A stretch of DNA of 64,000 bases. Source: Bradyrhizobium sp. RD5-C2. GTDB taxonomy: Bacteria; Pseudomonadota; Alphaproteobacteria; Rhizobiales; Xanthobacteraceae. The notes under the pieces are model-generated. The model searched no databases. It was not told the origin of the DNA and was given only the letters and a program-made list of their open reading frames with translations. The position numbers and the translations under genes were made by a program. The stretch spans positions 245,502-309,501 of the forward strand of contig NZ_BOVL01000056.1 in NCBI RefSeq assembly GCF_019972155.1, read 5' to 3'. Numbering within the stretch: the stretch's first letter is position 1; each line of letters begins with the position of its first letter. Below, one piece after another: positions 24,919 through 32,621 of the stretch.

Positions 24919-25464
24919 TTACTTGCCGGAGCGCGGCAGGTCGCTGTTGTCGCGGATCGCGGCGCGGACCTTGGCCATGGTCGTCGTGCAATATTCCTCG
25001 CGCTCCCTGAGGAAACGCTGCTGCTGCGCGCGGAAATTGGCCACCCGCTCGCGCACCTCGGATCCGAAGTCGCCGCTGATGTCGAGCTTGGCAAATTGCG
25101 GCGGCTGCGCCGGCGGCGGGGGGACCTCGACGACGGTCACCGTCAAAGGCAGCGGCGCGGGGGGCAGGCCTTCGAGCACGGTCGGCACCGGCAGCGGCGG
25201 CGGCATGACCACCCTTTCGACCTCGGCCGTAGGCTCGATCTCCAGGGCGGGCTTTGCCTCCACGGCGGGCTTTGCGTCAAAGGCTAGCTCTGCGTCAAAC
25301 GCTGCCTCGATCACGGCCGCCGCGGTGGCGGGCAGCGGGGCGGGTGCCGCAGCGGTCCGCGGGGCATGCGCCGGCTCCTCGGCGTCGGGCAGCTTGCCCT
25401 TCACCGACTGTACGAAAGCCATTGTCTGCGCGATCAGGAGATCGCGTTCCTTCATCCACTTCAT
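24919..25464 (-). CDS. Pro/Ala-rich hypothetical protein
   Basis: This 181-residue cytoplasmic protein has an N-terminal helix (MKWMKERDLLIAQTMAFVQS) and a central Ala/Pro/Glu-rich region with short repeats (AELAFDAKPAVEAKPALEIE). The C-terminal domain is charged and contains GSEVRERVANFRAQQQRFL, probably coiled coil. AAGGTG precedes the ATG. No family is recognised; the central segment is a disordered linker. Confidence 0.7.
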   Translation of the reverse strand: MKWMKERDLLIAQTMAFVQSVKGKLPDAEEPAHAPRTAAAPAPLPATAAAVIEAAFDAELAFDAKPAVEAKPALEIEPTAEVERVVMPPPLPVPTVLEGLPPAPLPLTVTVVEVPPPPAQPPQFAKLDISGDFGSEVRERVANFRAQQQRFLREREEYCTTTMAKVRAAIRDNSDLPRSGK

Positions 25465-25598
25465 GGCGCACCTTGGGCGCGCGGATTGCAGCAGAGCAAC
25501 CCCGCGGAATCAAGCACTCGCCATCATGATGGTTGATGAAGACGCCTGTTTTGCAGGCACGGTGACAAAATTGTGACGTGAGCTGTACGCGAGGAGGG

Positions 25599-25829
25599 TC
25601 AGCGCTGGTGCGGATTGGTGTTCGGGACGAACGGGGTACCGACGATCCGGACCGGCGTCTGGGCCAGTGCCCGGCTTGGGGCCGGCGCCTGATTCGCGGC
25701 CGGCCGGGGCGCGGCGCTCGCCGGCGCGGGGGACGGATCGAGCAGGGCGACGATGCCGGCAGCGGCCACGCTCAGCAGCGTGAAGCCGCCCAGAAGCATC
25801 AAATTGCGGTTGGTTTCGCGGACCCTCAT
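25599..25829 (-). CDS. Small single-span membrane protein
   Basis: This 76-residue product has a short basic start (MRVRETNR), one hydrophobic helix (LMLLGGFTLLSVAAAGIVAL) and a Pro/Ala-rich tail ending PFVPNTNPHQR. It would place the tail in the periplasm. No Shine-Dalgarno is evident. Function unknown. Confidence 0.6.
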   Translation of the reverse strand: MRVRETNRNLMLLGGFTLLSVAAAGIVALLDPSPAPASAAPRPAANQAPAPSRALAQTPVRIVGTPFVPNTNPHQR

Positions 25830-26002
25830 GCGGGGAAAATCGCGTGAGAGGGCATAATGTTCCGAACAAATCCTCAGACGCTTTCGCGCGGTTTGGCGGC
25901 AGGCTTCAGAAAGTGCGTCAGGAGCAGACCTGGAAGCTTGGGCCGTCGGCCTCGCGAGGTGCTTCCTGGCCGCGATCGGCCCGGTGTGCGGGCGGGTTGA
26001 GC

Positions 26003-26182
26003 CTAGTGAGCCATCGCCTGGGCGGGTGCTGGTTCGATGCTGCGGGCCTCGATCTGGTCGGCATAGCGGCCATACTCCTCGGCCATTTCGAGCAGCTTTT
26101 CGCGCACTGCGGCGTCGGTGACCTGGCGGGCCAGCCGTCGCGCCTGATCGGACTGGAAGCGATAATGGGCTGTGTCGGACAT
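26003..26182 (-). CDS. Small soluble protein, SDTAHYR type
   Basis: This 59-residue helical protein starts MSDTAHYRFQSDQARRLARQ at ATG 26182, preceded by GAGGAG at good spacing; the in-frame ATG 26200 lacks that site. The body (VREKLLEMAEEYGRYADQIE) is strongly amphipathic. Related short proteins are frequent in Bradyrhizobium and have no assigned role. Confidence 0.75.
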   Translation of the reverse strand: MSDTAHYRFQSDQARRLARQVTDAAVREKLLEMAEEYGRYADQIEARSIEPAPAQAMAH

Positions 26183-26268
26183 CGTAGGCTCCTCACACAT
26201 GTGTAAGGGCCGTCCGGCAAAGGTTCATCAAGCCGTCATGGAAGGGAAGGCGGCATTGAAGGGAAGCG

Positions 26269-26457
26269 TTATTGAAGGGTGTTGGGCCGATCGGTCACCG
26301 TAGCCGTGACCGGGTGGCCGGGCTTGTCCTCGCGGACCTCGACCTCGAACCAACCCATCTCCTTCAGCTCGCGCGCCTTCTTCTCGGCCGCGTCTTCGCT
26401 GTCGCGCTTCAGCACGATTTGACTGGTGCCGTCCCGGGCAAGGATCAAATAGGTCAT
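26269..26457 (-). CDS. Small hypothetical protein
   Basis: This 62-residue soluble protein begins MTYLILARDGTSQIVLKRDS, has a charged helix (EDAAEKKARELKEMGWFEVE), and ends TVTDRPNTLQ. The alternating strand-helix-strand pattern suggests a compact fold. ATG 26457 is chosen by protein character; longer frames upstream look non-coding. Confidence 0.65.
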   Translation of the reverse strand: MTYLILARDGTSQIVLKRDSEDAAEKKARELKEMGWFEVEVREDKPGHPVTATVTDRPNTLQ

Positions 26458-27174
26458 TGGCTGAGTCCCATCCCACATTCTGCATACCGCGTTTCGGGCT
26501 GCAAGGACAGAAACAAGGCAAGGGATGGGGATGCTACGGGGATGACCCCACGATTCCTGCCAATGACAGGGCGTCCGGCTGTTCCCGGCTGCTGTCGATA
26601 TCGACCGGCTAGGTCGGATGATCGCCGACATCCGCGGCGCGCTTGGGTTGCGTTTCGCGAAGCATGCTGAGATGACGGTCATCATCCAAAATTGCTGGCG
26701 AGCGAGCGAGGTTCCTTCGACGAGTCACCTGTGCCTTGCGTACTCGCGTGCGTGCCGTCGACGGTGTGAGCCATCTCGTGGAGACCGGAAGACTACGGCC
26801 TCCGGTAAACGTTGTGGGTAATCCAAGCGAGTCTCTTTGATTGAACCGCGAATACATGCTCGGCTTGGTCCAAGGACAATGCGCGGCGCAAGCCGTGTCG
26901 ATATGGATGGAGGACTCGATGCCCAGGCACTTCGGTTTGAAGGCAACACCGGCGGCGGCACGGTCGGCATTCACGGGATCATCAAGAGATTTGCAGCAGC
27001 GGACTGCGTCGGCATCTGCGTCGAAGAACCGTGCTGCGGCCAGTTCGCCGGTGTCAAAGCCCGCTTCGCCATGTTCGGAGCTGCCGTATTCTCCGACGAG
27101 CTGGCGGGGCTGCTGCGGACGACGGTCGATCTCGGCCGAATGATCTGCGCGCGACGTGGCTGACCGGCCGGTCT
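26458..27174. other. Intergenic stretch with no supported gene
   Basis: About 700 bp without a convincing gene. Frames are open on the plus strand at 26837-27163 and on the minus strand at 26609-27178, but both translations are Arg/Ala-rich or irregular, with no ribosome site or domain. It may be decayed coding sequence. Confidence 0.5.
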
Positions 27175-27360
27175 TCATAGCTCTGACGGCTCGTGCGTCT
27201 TGTCGCGATCCAGGTCCAGGCGATCGATGCGTTCGTCGATCAGCCGATTCAATCGCTCGTCCCGCAGCTTATCCTTCCTGTACAGCCCGCCATGCAGGCG
27301 ATAGGCGACGAGCAGCAGGACAACAGCAACGCCGACGAGATAGTAGGACCAGTTCATCAT
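27175..27360 (-). CDS. Small single-span membrane protein
   Basis: This 61-residue product has an N-terminal helix (WSYYLVGVAVVLLLVAYRLH) and a highly charged cytoplasmic tail (KDKLRDERLNRLIDERIDRL). The two Met codons at its start are adjacent, and no strong ribosome site precedes either. The anchor plus charged helix suggests a membrane-tethered regulator or scaffold, but there is no family evidence. Confidence 0.6.
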   Translation of the reverse strand: MMNWSYYLVGVAVVLLLVAYRLHGGLYRKDKLRDERLNRLIDERIDRLDLDRDKTHEPSEL

Positions 27361-27460
27361 TGGAACCGCGCTTGGCTGTGTCCATTGTGAAACAAGTGAG
27401 CTTCGGCAACTCTGCCAGGCAGCGCGACCGGCGGCTCGTCAGCACAATCGCAGGGTCAGC

Positions 27461-27775
27461 TCAATTGGCGCCCGCGAGGATGAACAGATTATTGTAGACG
27501 GGCAGTGCAATGAGGGCGACCACATAAGCCATCTGGCGCTCGCTGTTGCCGTGCCAAAGCAACCATATCACGAGGTAGGTCAAACCCAGTTTGGCAATAA
27601 GCCACCATTCGCCCAGCCACTCCTGGGTGAGCCACATGAACGGGTTCAGTTCGCCCATTCCCCGCTGCAGGATCTCGTTGGTGGTGATGAGATCCGAGTA
27701 GCCCATCAGCAGGGCACAGACCAACAGCATTGCCTTCAGCAAAGACGTCCTTGCCCGCAACTGCTTTTCCGTCAT
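27461..27775 (-). CDS. DUF5658-like membrane protein
   Basis: This 104-residue protein has three hydrophobic helices, with the motif RGMGELNPFM between the first and second. That ELNP turn plus the length fit DUF5658, a family of unknown role. The first helix follows a basic opening (MTEKQLRARTSLLKAML). It lies about 180 bp from the left end of the tRNA-Thr island and belongs to the chromosome, not the island. Confidence 0.75.
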   Translation of the reverse strand: MTEKQLRARTSLLKAMLLVCALLMGYSDLITTNEILQRGMGELNPFMWLTQEWLGEWWLIAKLGLTYLVIWLLWHGNSERQMAYVVALIALPVYNNLFILAGAN

Positions 27776-27953
27776 CCGGTGCCTGCCCGAAATCCGCTTG
27801 TGGCTCCCCGTCGGGCAATTTTGCGGAATGTTTTCAGCGAGTGCAAGCCTCCACGACCTGGTTGTCCAACACTCCGCTCGCCAGGGCGACCATGTTGGGT
27901 ACCCCGTACAGAGGCACGGCCCACCGATCCGTCTGATTGATTTCGTGAAAAGG

Positions 27954-28000
27954 TGGTGCCGGCTGAGGGGATTGAACCCCTGACCTTCAGTTTACAAAAC
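27954..28000. repeat. Left attachment repeat: 3' remnant of tRNA-Thr
   Basis: These 47 bases repeat 33282-33328 with one mismatch (27981 T versus 33309 C). Read on the minus strand they are the anticodon-loop to CCA part of tRNA-Thr. There is no 5' half, so this is not a functional tRNA but the far-side attachment site of the island. Confidence 0.9.
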
Positions 28001-28060
28001 CGTTTTTTTTTATCAATCAATACAGCGCCCTAAGCGATCCGTGTTGCGCCCGTGTTGCGC

Positions 28061-28650
28061 TTAGCTTCCAAGCAGCCGTGCCTGGATGTCCTCGGCCGCG
28101 CGCCGATCGGCATCGCTGTCCTTGAAAAGGCGGCCGTATCGGTCGAACGTCAGTTGGATGGTTGAATGTCCCATCAGCTTCTGAATGCGCTTGGGATTCA
28201 TTCCCCGTTCGATCCAGAGCGAGGCGCAGGCGTGACGAAGCGCGTGAATCCCGTACTTGGCCATAGCGATGATCTGCGGCTTGCCTGCATCATCCAGCAC
28301 GGGCTTATCCCCGTCCAGCACGGGTTTTGCTCGGTGACGCTGGCGGCCATTTGCAGGGGCTCGAAACCGCGGGGCATCATGTTGCTGTGGGACTCGACGC
28401 CGCCGACGCCGGTCGGGAAGACCAGCCCCAGTTCGCCCTTGGGGCAAGTAAGCTTCCACTCCCGCGGACTATTTAGGACGATCGGTGCCATCGGGATCGA
28501 CCTATGGGCGCTCTTGGATTTCAGGCGCCCGATCTTGTGAAACTCGTCGGCGCGCTGGCTGATGCTGATCTCTCTCGTCTCGAAGTCGACGTCCGTCCAT
28601 CGTATGGGTTGAGCTTTTTCGTGATCTTGCCGAGATCGATGATGATGTGA
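28061..28650 (-). pseudogene. Decayed tyrosine integrase
   Basis: Fragments of one phage-type integrase occur in different minus-strand frames. Above about 28340, one frame reads IRWTDVDFETREISIS, GRLKSKSAHRSIPM and REWKLTCPKGELGLVFPTG. Below that point another frame continues with HALRHACASLWIERG, KLMGHSTIQ and FDRYGRLF, carrying the HxLRH, GHS and Tyr active-site blocks, and stops at 28061. A further shift seems to lie near 28600. The N-terminal part is missing. It sits next to the left attachment repeat, as expected for the island's own integrase. Confidence 0.8.
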
Positions 28651-28954
28651 CCTTCGGCATCAGACGTTTTCAGCAGGCCCGCCAGTCCTGCCGGTTCGGA
28701 GAATTGGGTTGAGTAGCCGCCAATGTCATGTGGCGACTGATCGATCAGGCGCTGACTTCTTATTCGAACGCCACGCCCCCCGCATTCGCGCAGCCGGACT
28801 ATTTCTGCGGCGTCTCGGGCAGGGCCGCACCGAAACCCCCGCCAGGTGGCTGGCTGCCTACCTGTTGCAACGACACATCAGCTGTCGAGCGATGTATTGA
28901 TGCCGAGGAAATCCCTTTGACTGATCGCCGACGGCTCGCTTTTCTGTGCGGATT
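28651..28954. other. Stretch without supported gene inside the island
   Basis: Open frames exist on the plus strand (for example 28728-28970) but the translation is irregular and Pro/Cys-rich with no domain. It may hold the ruined N-terminal part of the integrase. Confidence 0.4.
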
Positions 28955-29050
28955 ATGTTTGACGCACTGATTGCATTACTTCTCATTTTGAGCGTTGGCG
29001 TGATTGTCGCTCACGCGATCGATGCATTGAGATCGCGGCATCGGGGGTGA
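28955..29050 (+). CDS. Tiny single-span membrane protein (31 aa)
   Basis: ATG 28955 opens 31 codons ending TGA 29050. The product is almost entirely one hydrophobic helix (ALIALLLILSVGVIVAHAI) with a short basic tail (LRSRHRG). The layout matches small island-borne membrane peptides in rhizobia. No strong ribosome site is visible. Confidence 0.45.
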   Translation: MFDALIALLLILSVGVIVAHAIDALRSRHRG

Positions 29051-29485
29051 CCGTGTATTGCACTCGCAACGGGGCATAAACGCCTGCTGCGAACATATCC
29101 CGGCTTCGCCGTCTGGCGGCATAACCGCAGACGGAAAGGGAAACGGCCCCGCTCGGGGCGATCGACCGGGGCCGTTACCGGGATGCGTGGCTTTTTGGCC
29201 TAGACTCACCCCACCAGAATTACAGTGGGAATAATTGTTCCAATGATGATGTGCCTGTGTCCCAATCCGCTCTTGCGAATGTCGTAACTTGGACAGCGGC
29301 GCCAGATTGAGGCCAAGGCCGAAATTGGGCTGCGTCTTTCGGATTGAAGGCATCAGTCGCTTGCGCGGGTAGGCGATCGAGTACTTATCGAAGCCGTGGC
29401 GATGTGTCGTCGAAATTTCTCACGATCAATAAAGCTGCTGACGAGCCCCATACCCTTAATACCACCAATGGGTGATTCAACGCAC
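29051..29485. other. Intergenic stretch with one GC hairpin
   Basis: No gene is supported. AACGGCCCC (29142-29150) and GGGGCCGTT (29168-29176) form a strong hairpin; on the minus strand it is followed by a broken T tract, so it may be a weak terminator. Sequence just before 29486 probably holds the promoter of the putative RNA. Confidence 0.5.
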
Positions 29486-29574
29486 GGTAGTTCCATGCTA
29501 TAGAGCATCCGCTGAATTAGAGCTTCAGCATAGGAAACTATCCCGCCCGGTGGCTTCGGTCACCGGGCTTTTTT
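29486..29574 (+). ncRNA. Putative small RNA A: three-way junction plus terminator
   Basis: An outer stem pairs GGTAGTTCC (29486-29494) with GGAAACTATC (29533-29542), with one bulged A. It encloses two hairpins: ATGCT/AGCAT (29495-29508) and GCTGAA/TTCAGC (29511-29529). A terminator follows at once: GCCCGGTG (29545-29552) with CACCGGGC (29561-29568) and six Ts. The 5' end is not known. No reading frame fits. The order of outer stem, two hairpins and terminator recurs at 29859-29988. Confidence 0.5.
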
Positions 29575-29581
29575 CTAGCCG

Positions 29582-29758
29582 CTAATCACGTTTCAGATAG
29601 CCTTTTTTCTTCAGATGGTCTGTCAGCAGCTTCTGGATGAATGAGGAGAGAGAACGAGAGTCTGCAGCGGCCGCCTTAGTGGTGGCCCTCTTGACCTCTG
29701 GCAGGAGCCTGATTGAGACAGGGCGTGTTTTCGGGTTTTTGACGGGAGGCCTTCCCAT
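29582..29758 (-). CDS. Ribbon-helix-helix-like small DNA-binding protein
   Basis: This 58-residue protein begins MGRPPVKNPKTRPVSIRLLP. The strand (PVSIRLLPEV) and two helices (KRATTKAAAADSRSLSSFIQ, LLTDHLKKKG) fit an Arc/CopG-type dimer that binds DNA through the paired strands. ATG 29758 is preferred to 29767. It may regulate island genes. No toxin partner is adjacent. Confidence 0.6.
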   Translation of the reverse strand: MGRPPVKNPKTRPVSIRLLPEVKRATTKAAAADSRSLSSFIQKLLTDHLKKKGYLKRD

Positions 29759-29858
29759 ATTGCACACTGATCGAAGTTGGACGAGGCGAACGCTCTACCA
29801 TTGCTGTGCAATCTCTTCAGCGGGAAATTTTCCCGGCATGTTCCGGGACGGATTGGCG

Positions 29859-29988
29859 AGTTCCGCATAGACCAAAGATGCATTGTCTAGCGCGGGCTGG
29901 TTTTCGGAAACTAGCTGTACGCAGCGGTGCACGCTACACGCATGCGGAACTACAGCACCAGCGTCGGGTAGGGGCGCTGGTGTTTTTT
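29859..29988 (+). ncRNA. Putative small RNA B: folded RNA plus terminator
   Basis: AGTTCCGCAT (29859-29868) pairs perfectly with ATGCGGAACT (29942-29951). Inside are an 8-bp hairpin with a UUCG-like loop (29896-29915) and a second small hairpin (about 29916-29938). A terminator follows: CACCAGCG (29956-29963) with CGCTGGTG (29975-29982) and six Ts. Topology and the AGTTCC/GGAACT closing bases resemble RNA A, 370 bp upstream on the same strand. No convincing ORF is present. Confidence 0.5.
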
Positions 29989-30012
29989 ATGGACTCTGGT
30001 CGCTGACGCTAT

Positions 30013-30285
30013 TCAGCCCGAAACACCCTTGGCGAAATTGATGATCTCGCCCCAGTCCATTCGAGTATCGACCCAGCCGACCTTGCCGCAGGCGGTGCAT
30101 TTCAGATGCGCTGAGATATCGTACCAATCCCAGTCCGGAAGGTCGGCGAGCTTCAGCCGGCCGTTGTGATGCTCACAGCCGACGCAGCAGACCAGCACCG
30201 TTTTGAAGCCGGCGTTGCGATCGACCGGAGCAGTCCAGGCTTGCGGCGCCAGGGCATGCCCCAATGAATCGCGCAAATCCAGCAT
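30013..30285 (-). CDS. Zinc-ribbon-like hypothetical protein
   Basis: This 90-residue soluble protein has two Cys pairs: VCCVGCEHH near residues 32-39 and LKCTACGKVGW near 62-72, spaced as in a zinc ribbon. Between them lies KLADLPDWDWYDISAH. Several rhizobial short proteins share the CTACG turn followed by a D-W element (DTRMDWGE). DNA, RNA or protein binding is possible. It lies inside the tRNA-Thr island. Confidence 0.65.
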   Translation of the reverse strand: MLDLRDSLGHALAPQAWTAPVDRNAGFKTVLVCCVGCEHHNGRLKLADLPDWDWYDISAHLKCTACGKVGWVDTRMDWGEIINFAKGVSG

Positions 30286-30755
30286 CAGGTGAAGCCGCTA
30301 CGCCTCGCGGGACAGGAGGCGAAGATCACAACGGATTGGTCAAGGCGCGCCAGGACACGAAACAAAGAACGCCCGGCAACCTTGCGGCAGCCGGGCGGTA
30401 ACGAGTTTCCATGTTGCAGTCCGTGTATCTAAACATTTCTGGCTGACGCCAACCTTACGAACCGAACATGCTTGGTGCGGGAACACCGTGCTCTCCCGGA
30501 GTCCTCAATCCCTGTGCATAAGCGTAGCTTGCCGTTGCCGGGGCAGTCCTGTTTTCACCGCACGAGGCTTTTCGAGAATTCCCCTCGGCTGGGGGCCGCA
30601 CGACGCGAGGCGGCCCCTTTCTGTTCGGCGGACGGGTGAGGCGGCCTCAGCGTTCGTTCCAACGCGCTGGGGCCGTTTCTTTAAGCGTCCAGCGTTTGCG
30701 CGTTCGGCCGACTTGGCTGAGCGCCAACTGAGGCAGCCAGAAGGGCTTAGTCACC
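30286..30755. other. Non-coding stretch with hairpins inside the island
   Basis: No gene is supported. CGCCCGGC...GCCGGGCG near 30370-30397 makes a hairpin whose minus-strand 3' side is T-rich. Two terminator-like hairpins lie at 30592-30682. Confidence 0.5.
30592..30682 (+). terminator. Two successive terminator-like hairpins
   Basis: GGGGCCGC (30592-30599) pairs with GCGGCCCC (30610-30617), then TTT. GGCCTCAGCG (30643-30652) pairs with CGCTGGGGCC (30665-30674), then GTTTCTTT. Both act on the plus strand, yet no plus-strand gene is visible upstream within the previous kilobase, so they may end small RNAs. Confidence 0.5.
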
Positions 30756-30908
30756 ATGCAGCCGAAGATCAAAGAGCGCATCTGCCCAGCCTGCAAAGGA
30801 ACGGGCGTCCAGCCGATTGCGCAGGCGGTCCAGCCGGGTCACAGAATTTATCCGGTCAAATGCGCGGCCTGCGAAGGCAAAGGCAAGATCAGGGACGGGG
30901 CCAACTGA
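30756..30908 (+). CDS. DnaJ-type zinc-finger microprotein (50 aa)
   Basis: ATG 30756 to TGA 30908 encodes 50 residues with two CxxCxGxG-type units: CPACKGTG at 10-17 and CAACEGKG at 34-41. This is half of the DnaJ cysteine-rich domain and would bind one zinc ion. Similar tiny proteins are widespread in Bradyrhizobium. The function is unknown; binding to unfolded protein or nucleic acid is possible. It is too short for usual gene-finding limits. Confidence 0.7.
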   Translation: MQPKIKERICPACKGTGVQPIAQAVQPGHRIYPVKCAACEGKGKIRDGAN

Positions 30909-30915
30909 GGGGGCC

Positions 30916-31152
30916 TTAATGTTTCGCGCCGTTTTTGCGAGAGATCAGGGACACGCAAAACAGCCGTTCGGTTGCGGAGCGAACCTCGATCGCCATATCG
31001 GGCCGTTCGTTTGAAAAAATTGAGTCTTTGGCCATTCCGATGAGCGCTTGCATCGCGTCGATCTCTGCGGATTTTTGATCGGTAAAATTGAGCCCTTCTT
31101 CATCTGCAAAGAACTCGCCTCCGCATTGAATGTCGAAGAAATAGCGGTCCAT
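30916..31152 (-). CDS. DUF6894 family protein
   Basis: This 78-residue protein starts MDRYFFDIQCGGEFFADEEG, the characteristic opening of DUF6894, followed by the helix SAEIDAMQALIGMAKDSIFS. The second strand region (MAIEVRSATERLFCVSL) completes the fold. ATG 31152 is preferred to 31206 because GGTGGAG lies 8 nt upstream. The family is very common in Bradyrhizobium, often in accessory DNA, and its role is not known. Confidence 0.78.
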   Translation of the reverse strand: MDRYFFDIQCGGEFFADEEGLNFTDQKSAEIDAMQALIGMAKDSIFSNERPDMAIEVRSATERLFCVSLISRKNGAKH

Positions 31153-31266
31153 GTAGGGCACTCCACCGTCCATGAAAGGCGGGAGCGCATAGAAACTCTC
31201 AGCCACCGACGCCTGAAGATCGCGTGCCGGTGATTCGGGATAACGCGGGTGTGAAGGAGATGGTTG

Positions 31267-31467
31267 CTAAACCGGCGGCTTTAATCCCGGTGACATCAGC
31301 CACTCTGTCAAATGGGCGGCCACCTCGTCATGCCGGGCCTTCCTCAGCATGGCTTCTTTTTTCGCGGATGGTGGAAGCGTCTTGGCTTCCTCGCGCAGGC
31401 TCTGCGCCTCCTCAGTGAGGCGCTCCTCTAGTGACTGGGTTTGCTTGAAACGTCGCCGCTTTTGCAT
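31267..31467 (-). CDS. Small helical protein, SLEERLTEEAQ type
   Basis: This 66-residue protein begins MQKRRRFKQTQSLEERLTEE and is nearly all charged helix (LREEAKTLPPSAKKEAMLRK), ending LTEWLMSPGLKPPV. The SPGLKPP ending and the overall pattern recur in short rhizobial proteins without assigned function. ATG 31467 is chosen because the frame above it (to 31596) has no coding character. Confidence 0.72.
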   Translation of the reverse strand: MQKRRRFKQTQSLEERLTEEAQSLREEAKTLPPSAKKEAMLRKARHDEVAAHLTEWLMSPGLKPPV

Positions 31468-31676
31468 GGCGATGCTCCCTGAGGTTAGGCGGGAGCGCGA
31501 TGACGGCGTTCTCATCACCGATAGTAGCCAAGGGCGGGGCGGTGATGGGACGTTAAAGCACCACTGATGCCTTTGGTTCTGTCCACCTGTGAACACAACG
31601 GCAAATAAAGGTCCGCTGTCGCGCCGGAACGCAGGTCACCCACGGAAACCTCGGAAAATTCAAACTGAGAACCCTT

Positions 31677-31811
31677 TTAATCAGCGCCCATCGAGCGCAT
31701 GGCGTTATCGGTCATTTGCTTCCGATAGGCCGCGCGCACTTTGAGGCGCGCTTTCGCGAACATGGTCACGCCGAGAAGTACGAGAAAAGCTACGGTGCCG
31801 ATAGCTGCCAT
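31677..31811 (-). CDS. Tiny single-span membrane protein (44 aa)
   Basis: ATG 31811 to TAA 31677 on the minus strand encodes 44 residues: a hydrophobic helix (MAAIGTVAFLVLLGVTMFA) followed by a basic tail (KARLKVRAAYRKQM). GGGAG lies 10 nt upstream. The charge pattern puts the tail in the cytoplasm. Function unknown. Confidence 0.5.
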   Translation of the reverse strand: MAAIGTVAFLVLLGVTMFAKARLKVRAAYRKQMTDNAMRSMGAD

Positions 31812-31852
31812 CGTCGTCGAGCTCCCGGTGATCTCTTCCGAGATTCTGAATC

Positions 31853-32286
31853 AACCAGAGGCTGTTATCAAGGGAAAAATTACCTGAAGTCGCGGCTCCC
31901 TCATTCCCGGAGGCGGCGCTCCGACAAGAGAAGAAAGAGACAGACGATCGGCTAGAGTTGGTGCAGTGGAAGATTGAGCCATCAGACGAGCTTCGCCAAC
32001 ACGGCGCTGAAATCGTCGCGGCATTCGACGAATGGTACGCCCGGAAGCCCCGCGGATACGGGAAGTTGGAGCGGGAAGAGAAGAGGGCCTCGAGAGAGAG
32101 CTTCGAGTTTGAACAGAGGGTCCTCAGTACGCCGGCGAAGACGTTAGAGGGTCTCAGGGCGAAGATCCGTTGTGCTGATGCCTGGGTGCGGGGGAAAAGG
32201 TCACCAGTATGGACGGCGCCGCCGAGGCGATCGCACTCTCCATCTTTGAGGACATCGAGAACATGATCGTGGCCGGTGCCACCTAA
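31853..32286 (+). pseudogene. Frameshifted island gene of unknown function
   Basis: One plus-strand frame runs from about 31853 with good protein character (KKETDDRLELVQWKIEPSDE, EWYARKPRGYGKLEREEK, STPAKTLEGLRAKIRCADAW). At the GGGGGAAAA run near 32190 the sense continues in the -1 frame as DGAAEAIALSIFEDIENMIV and stops at 32286. PA-TLEGxRAK segments of this kind occur in phage and island proteins. No ATG lies at the start of the frame; GTG 31958 is the first plausible start. A single-base slip has probably inactivated it, unless it is a sequencing error. Confidence 0.6.
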
Positions 32287-32301
32287 GCTGCGCACAAAGT
32301 A

Positions 32302-32346
32302 CGCCGCCGGGCTCGAAATACATTGTCCCGGCGGCGTCATTGTTTT
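32302..32346 (+). terminator. Terminator after the frameshifted gene
   Basis: CGCCGCCGGG (32302-32311) pairs perfectly with CCCGGCGGCG (32327-32336), followed by TCATTGTTTT. It lies 16 bp past the stop at 32286. Confidence 0.7.
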
Positions 32347-32621
32347 CCAGCGCTGGGCCATGAATTCCCAGTGCCGTTAGCTTAGCAAATGCGAGGGCAA
32401 ATGACTGTTGCCCGACCCACACAGGATTAAGAAAGAGGAGCCGGCAAGTTATGGGGCAGGGCGCCGGCTCCTCCGAAACGGAACCGCCAAGACGTTCAAA
32501 AACCGGTCCCGTCCCTCCGAGAAGCCTGCGCCGGCCTGCTTGCTGATTTGCTAACGGCCTCACGCGGCCGGCGGATAATGGATATCGTTTTCCGGCGAGC
32601 CGGATGGTCTTCATGAACGCT

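Noticed and set aside
26609..27178. A 189-codon minus-strand frame in the 26.5-27.2 kb gap
   Set aside because: The translation is irregular and Arg/Thr-rich, with no ribosome site; a competing plus-strand frame overlaps it equally poorly.
27954..28000. A possible second tRNA-Thr
   Set aside because: Only the 3' 47 bases exist; the acceptor 5' strand and D arm are missing, so it is an attachment remnant.
31716..31955. A 79-codon plus-strand frame beside the tiny membrane gene
   Set aside because: It is basic and irregular, and it is antisense to a better small gene at 31677-31811.
32201..32614. A 137-codon minus-strand frame opening MKTIRLAGKRYPL
   Set aside because: It crosses the terminator at 32302-32346 and the end of a better-supported plus-strand gene, and has no recognisable domain.
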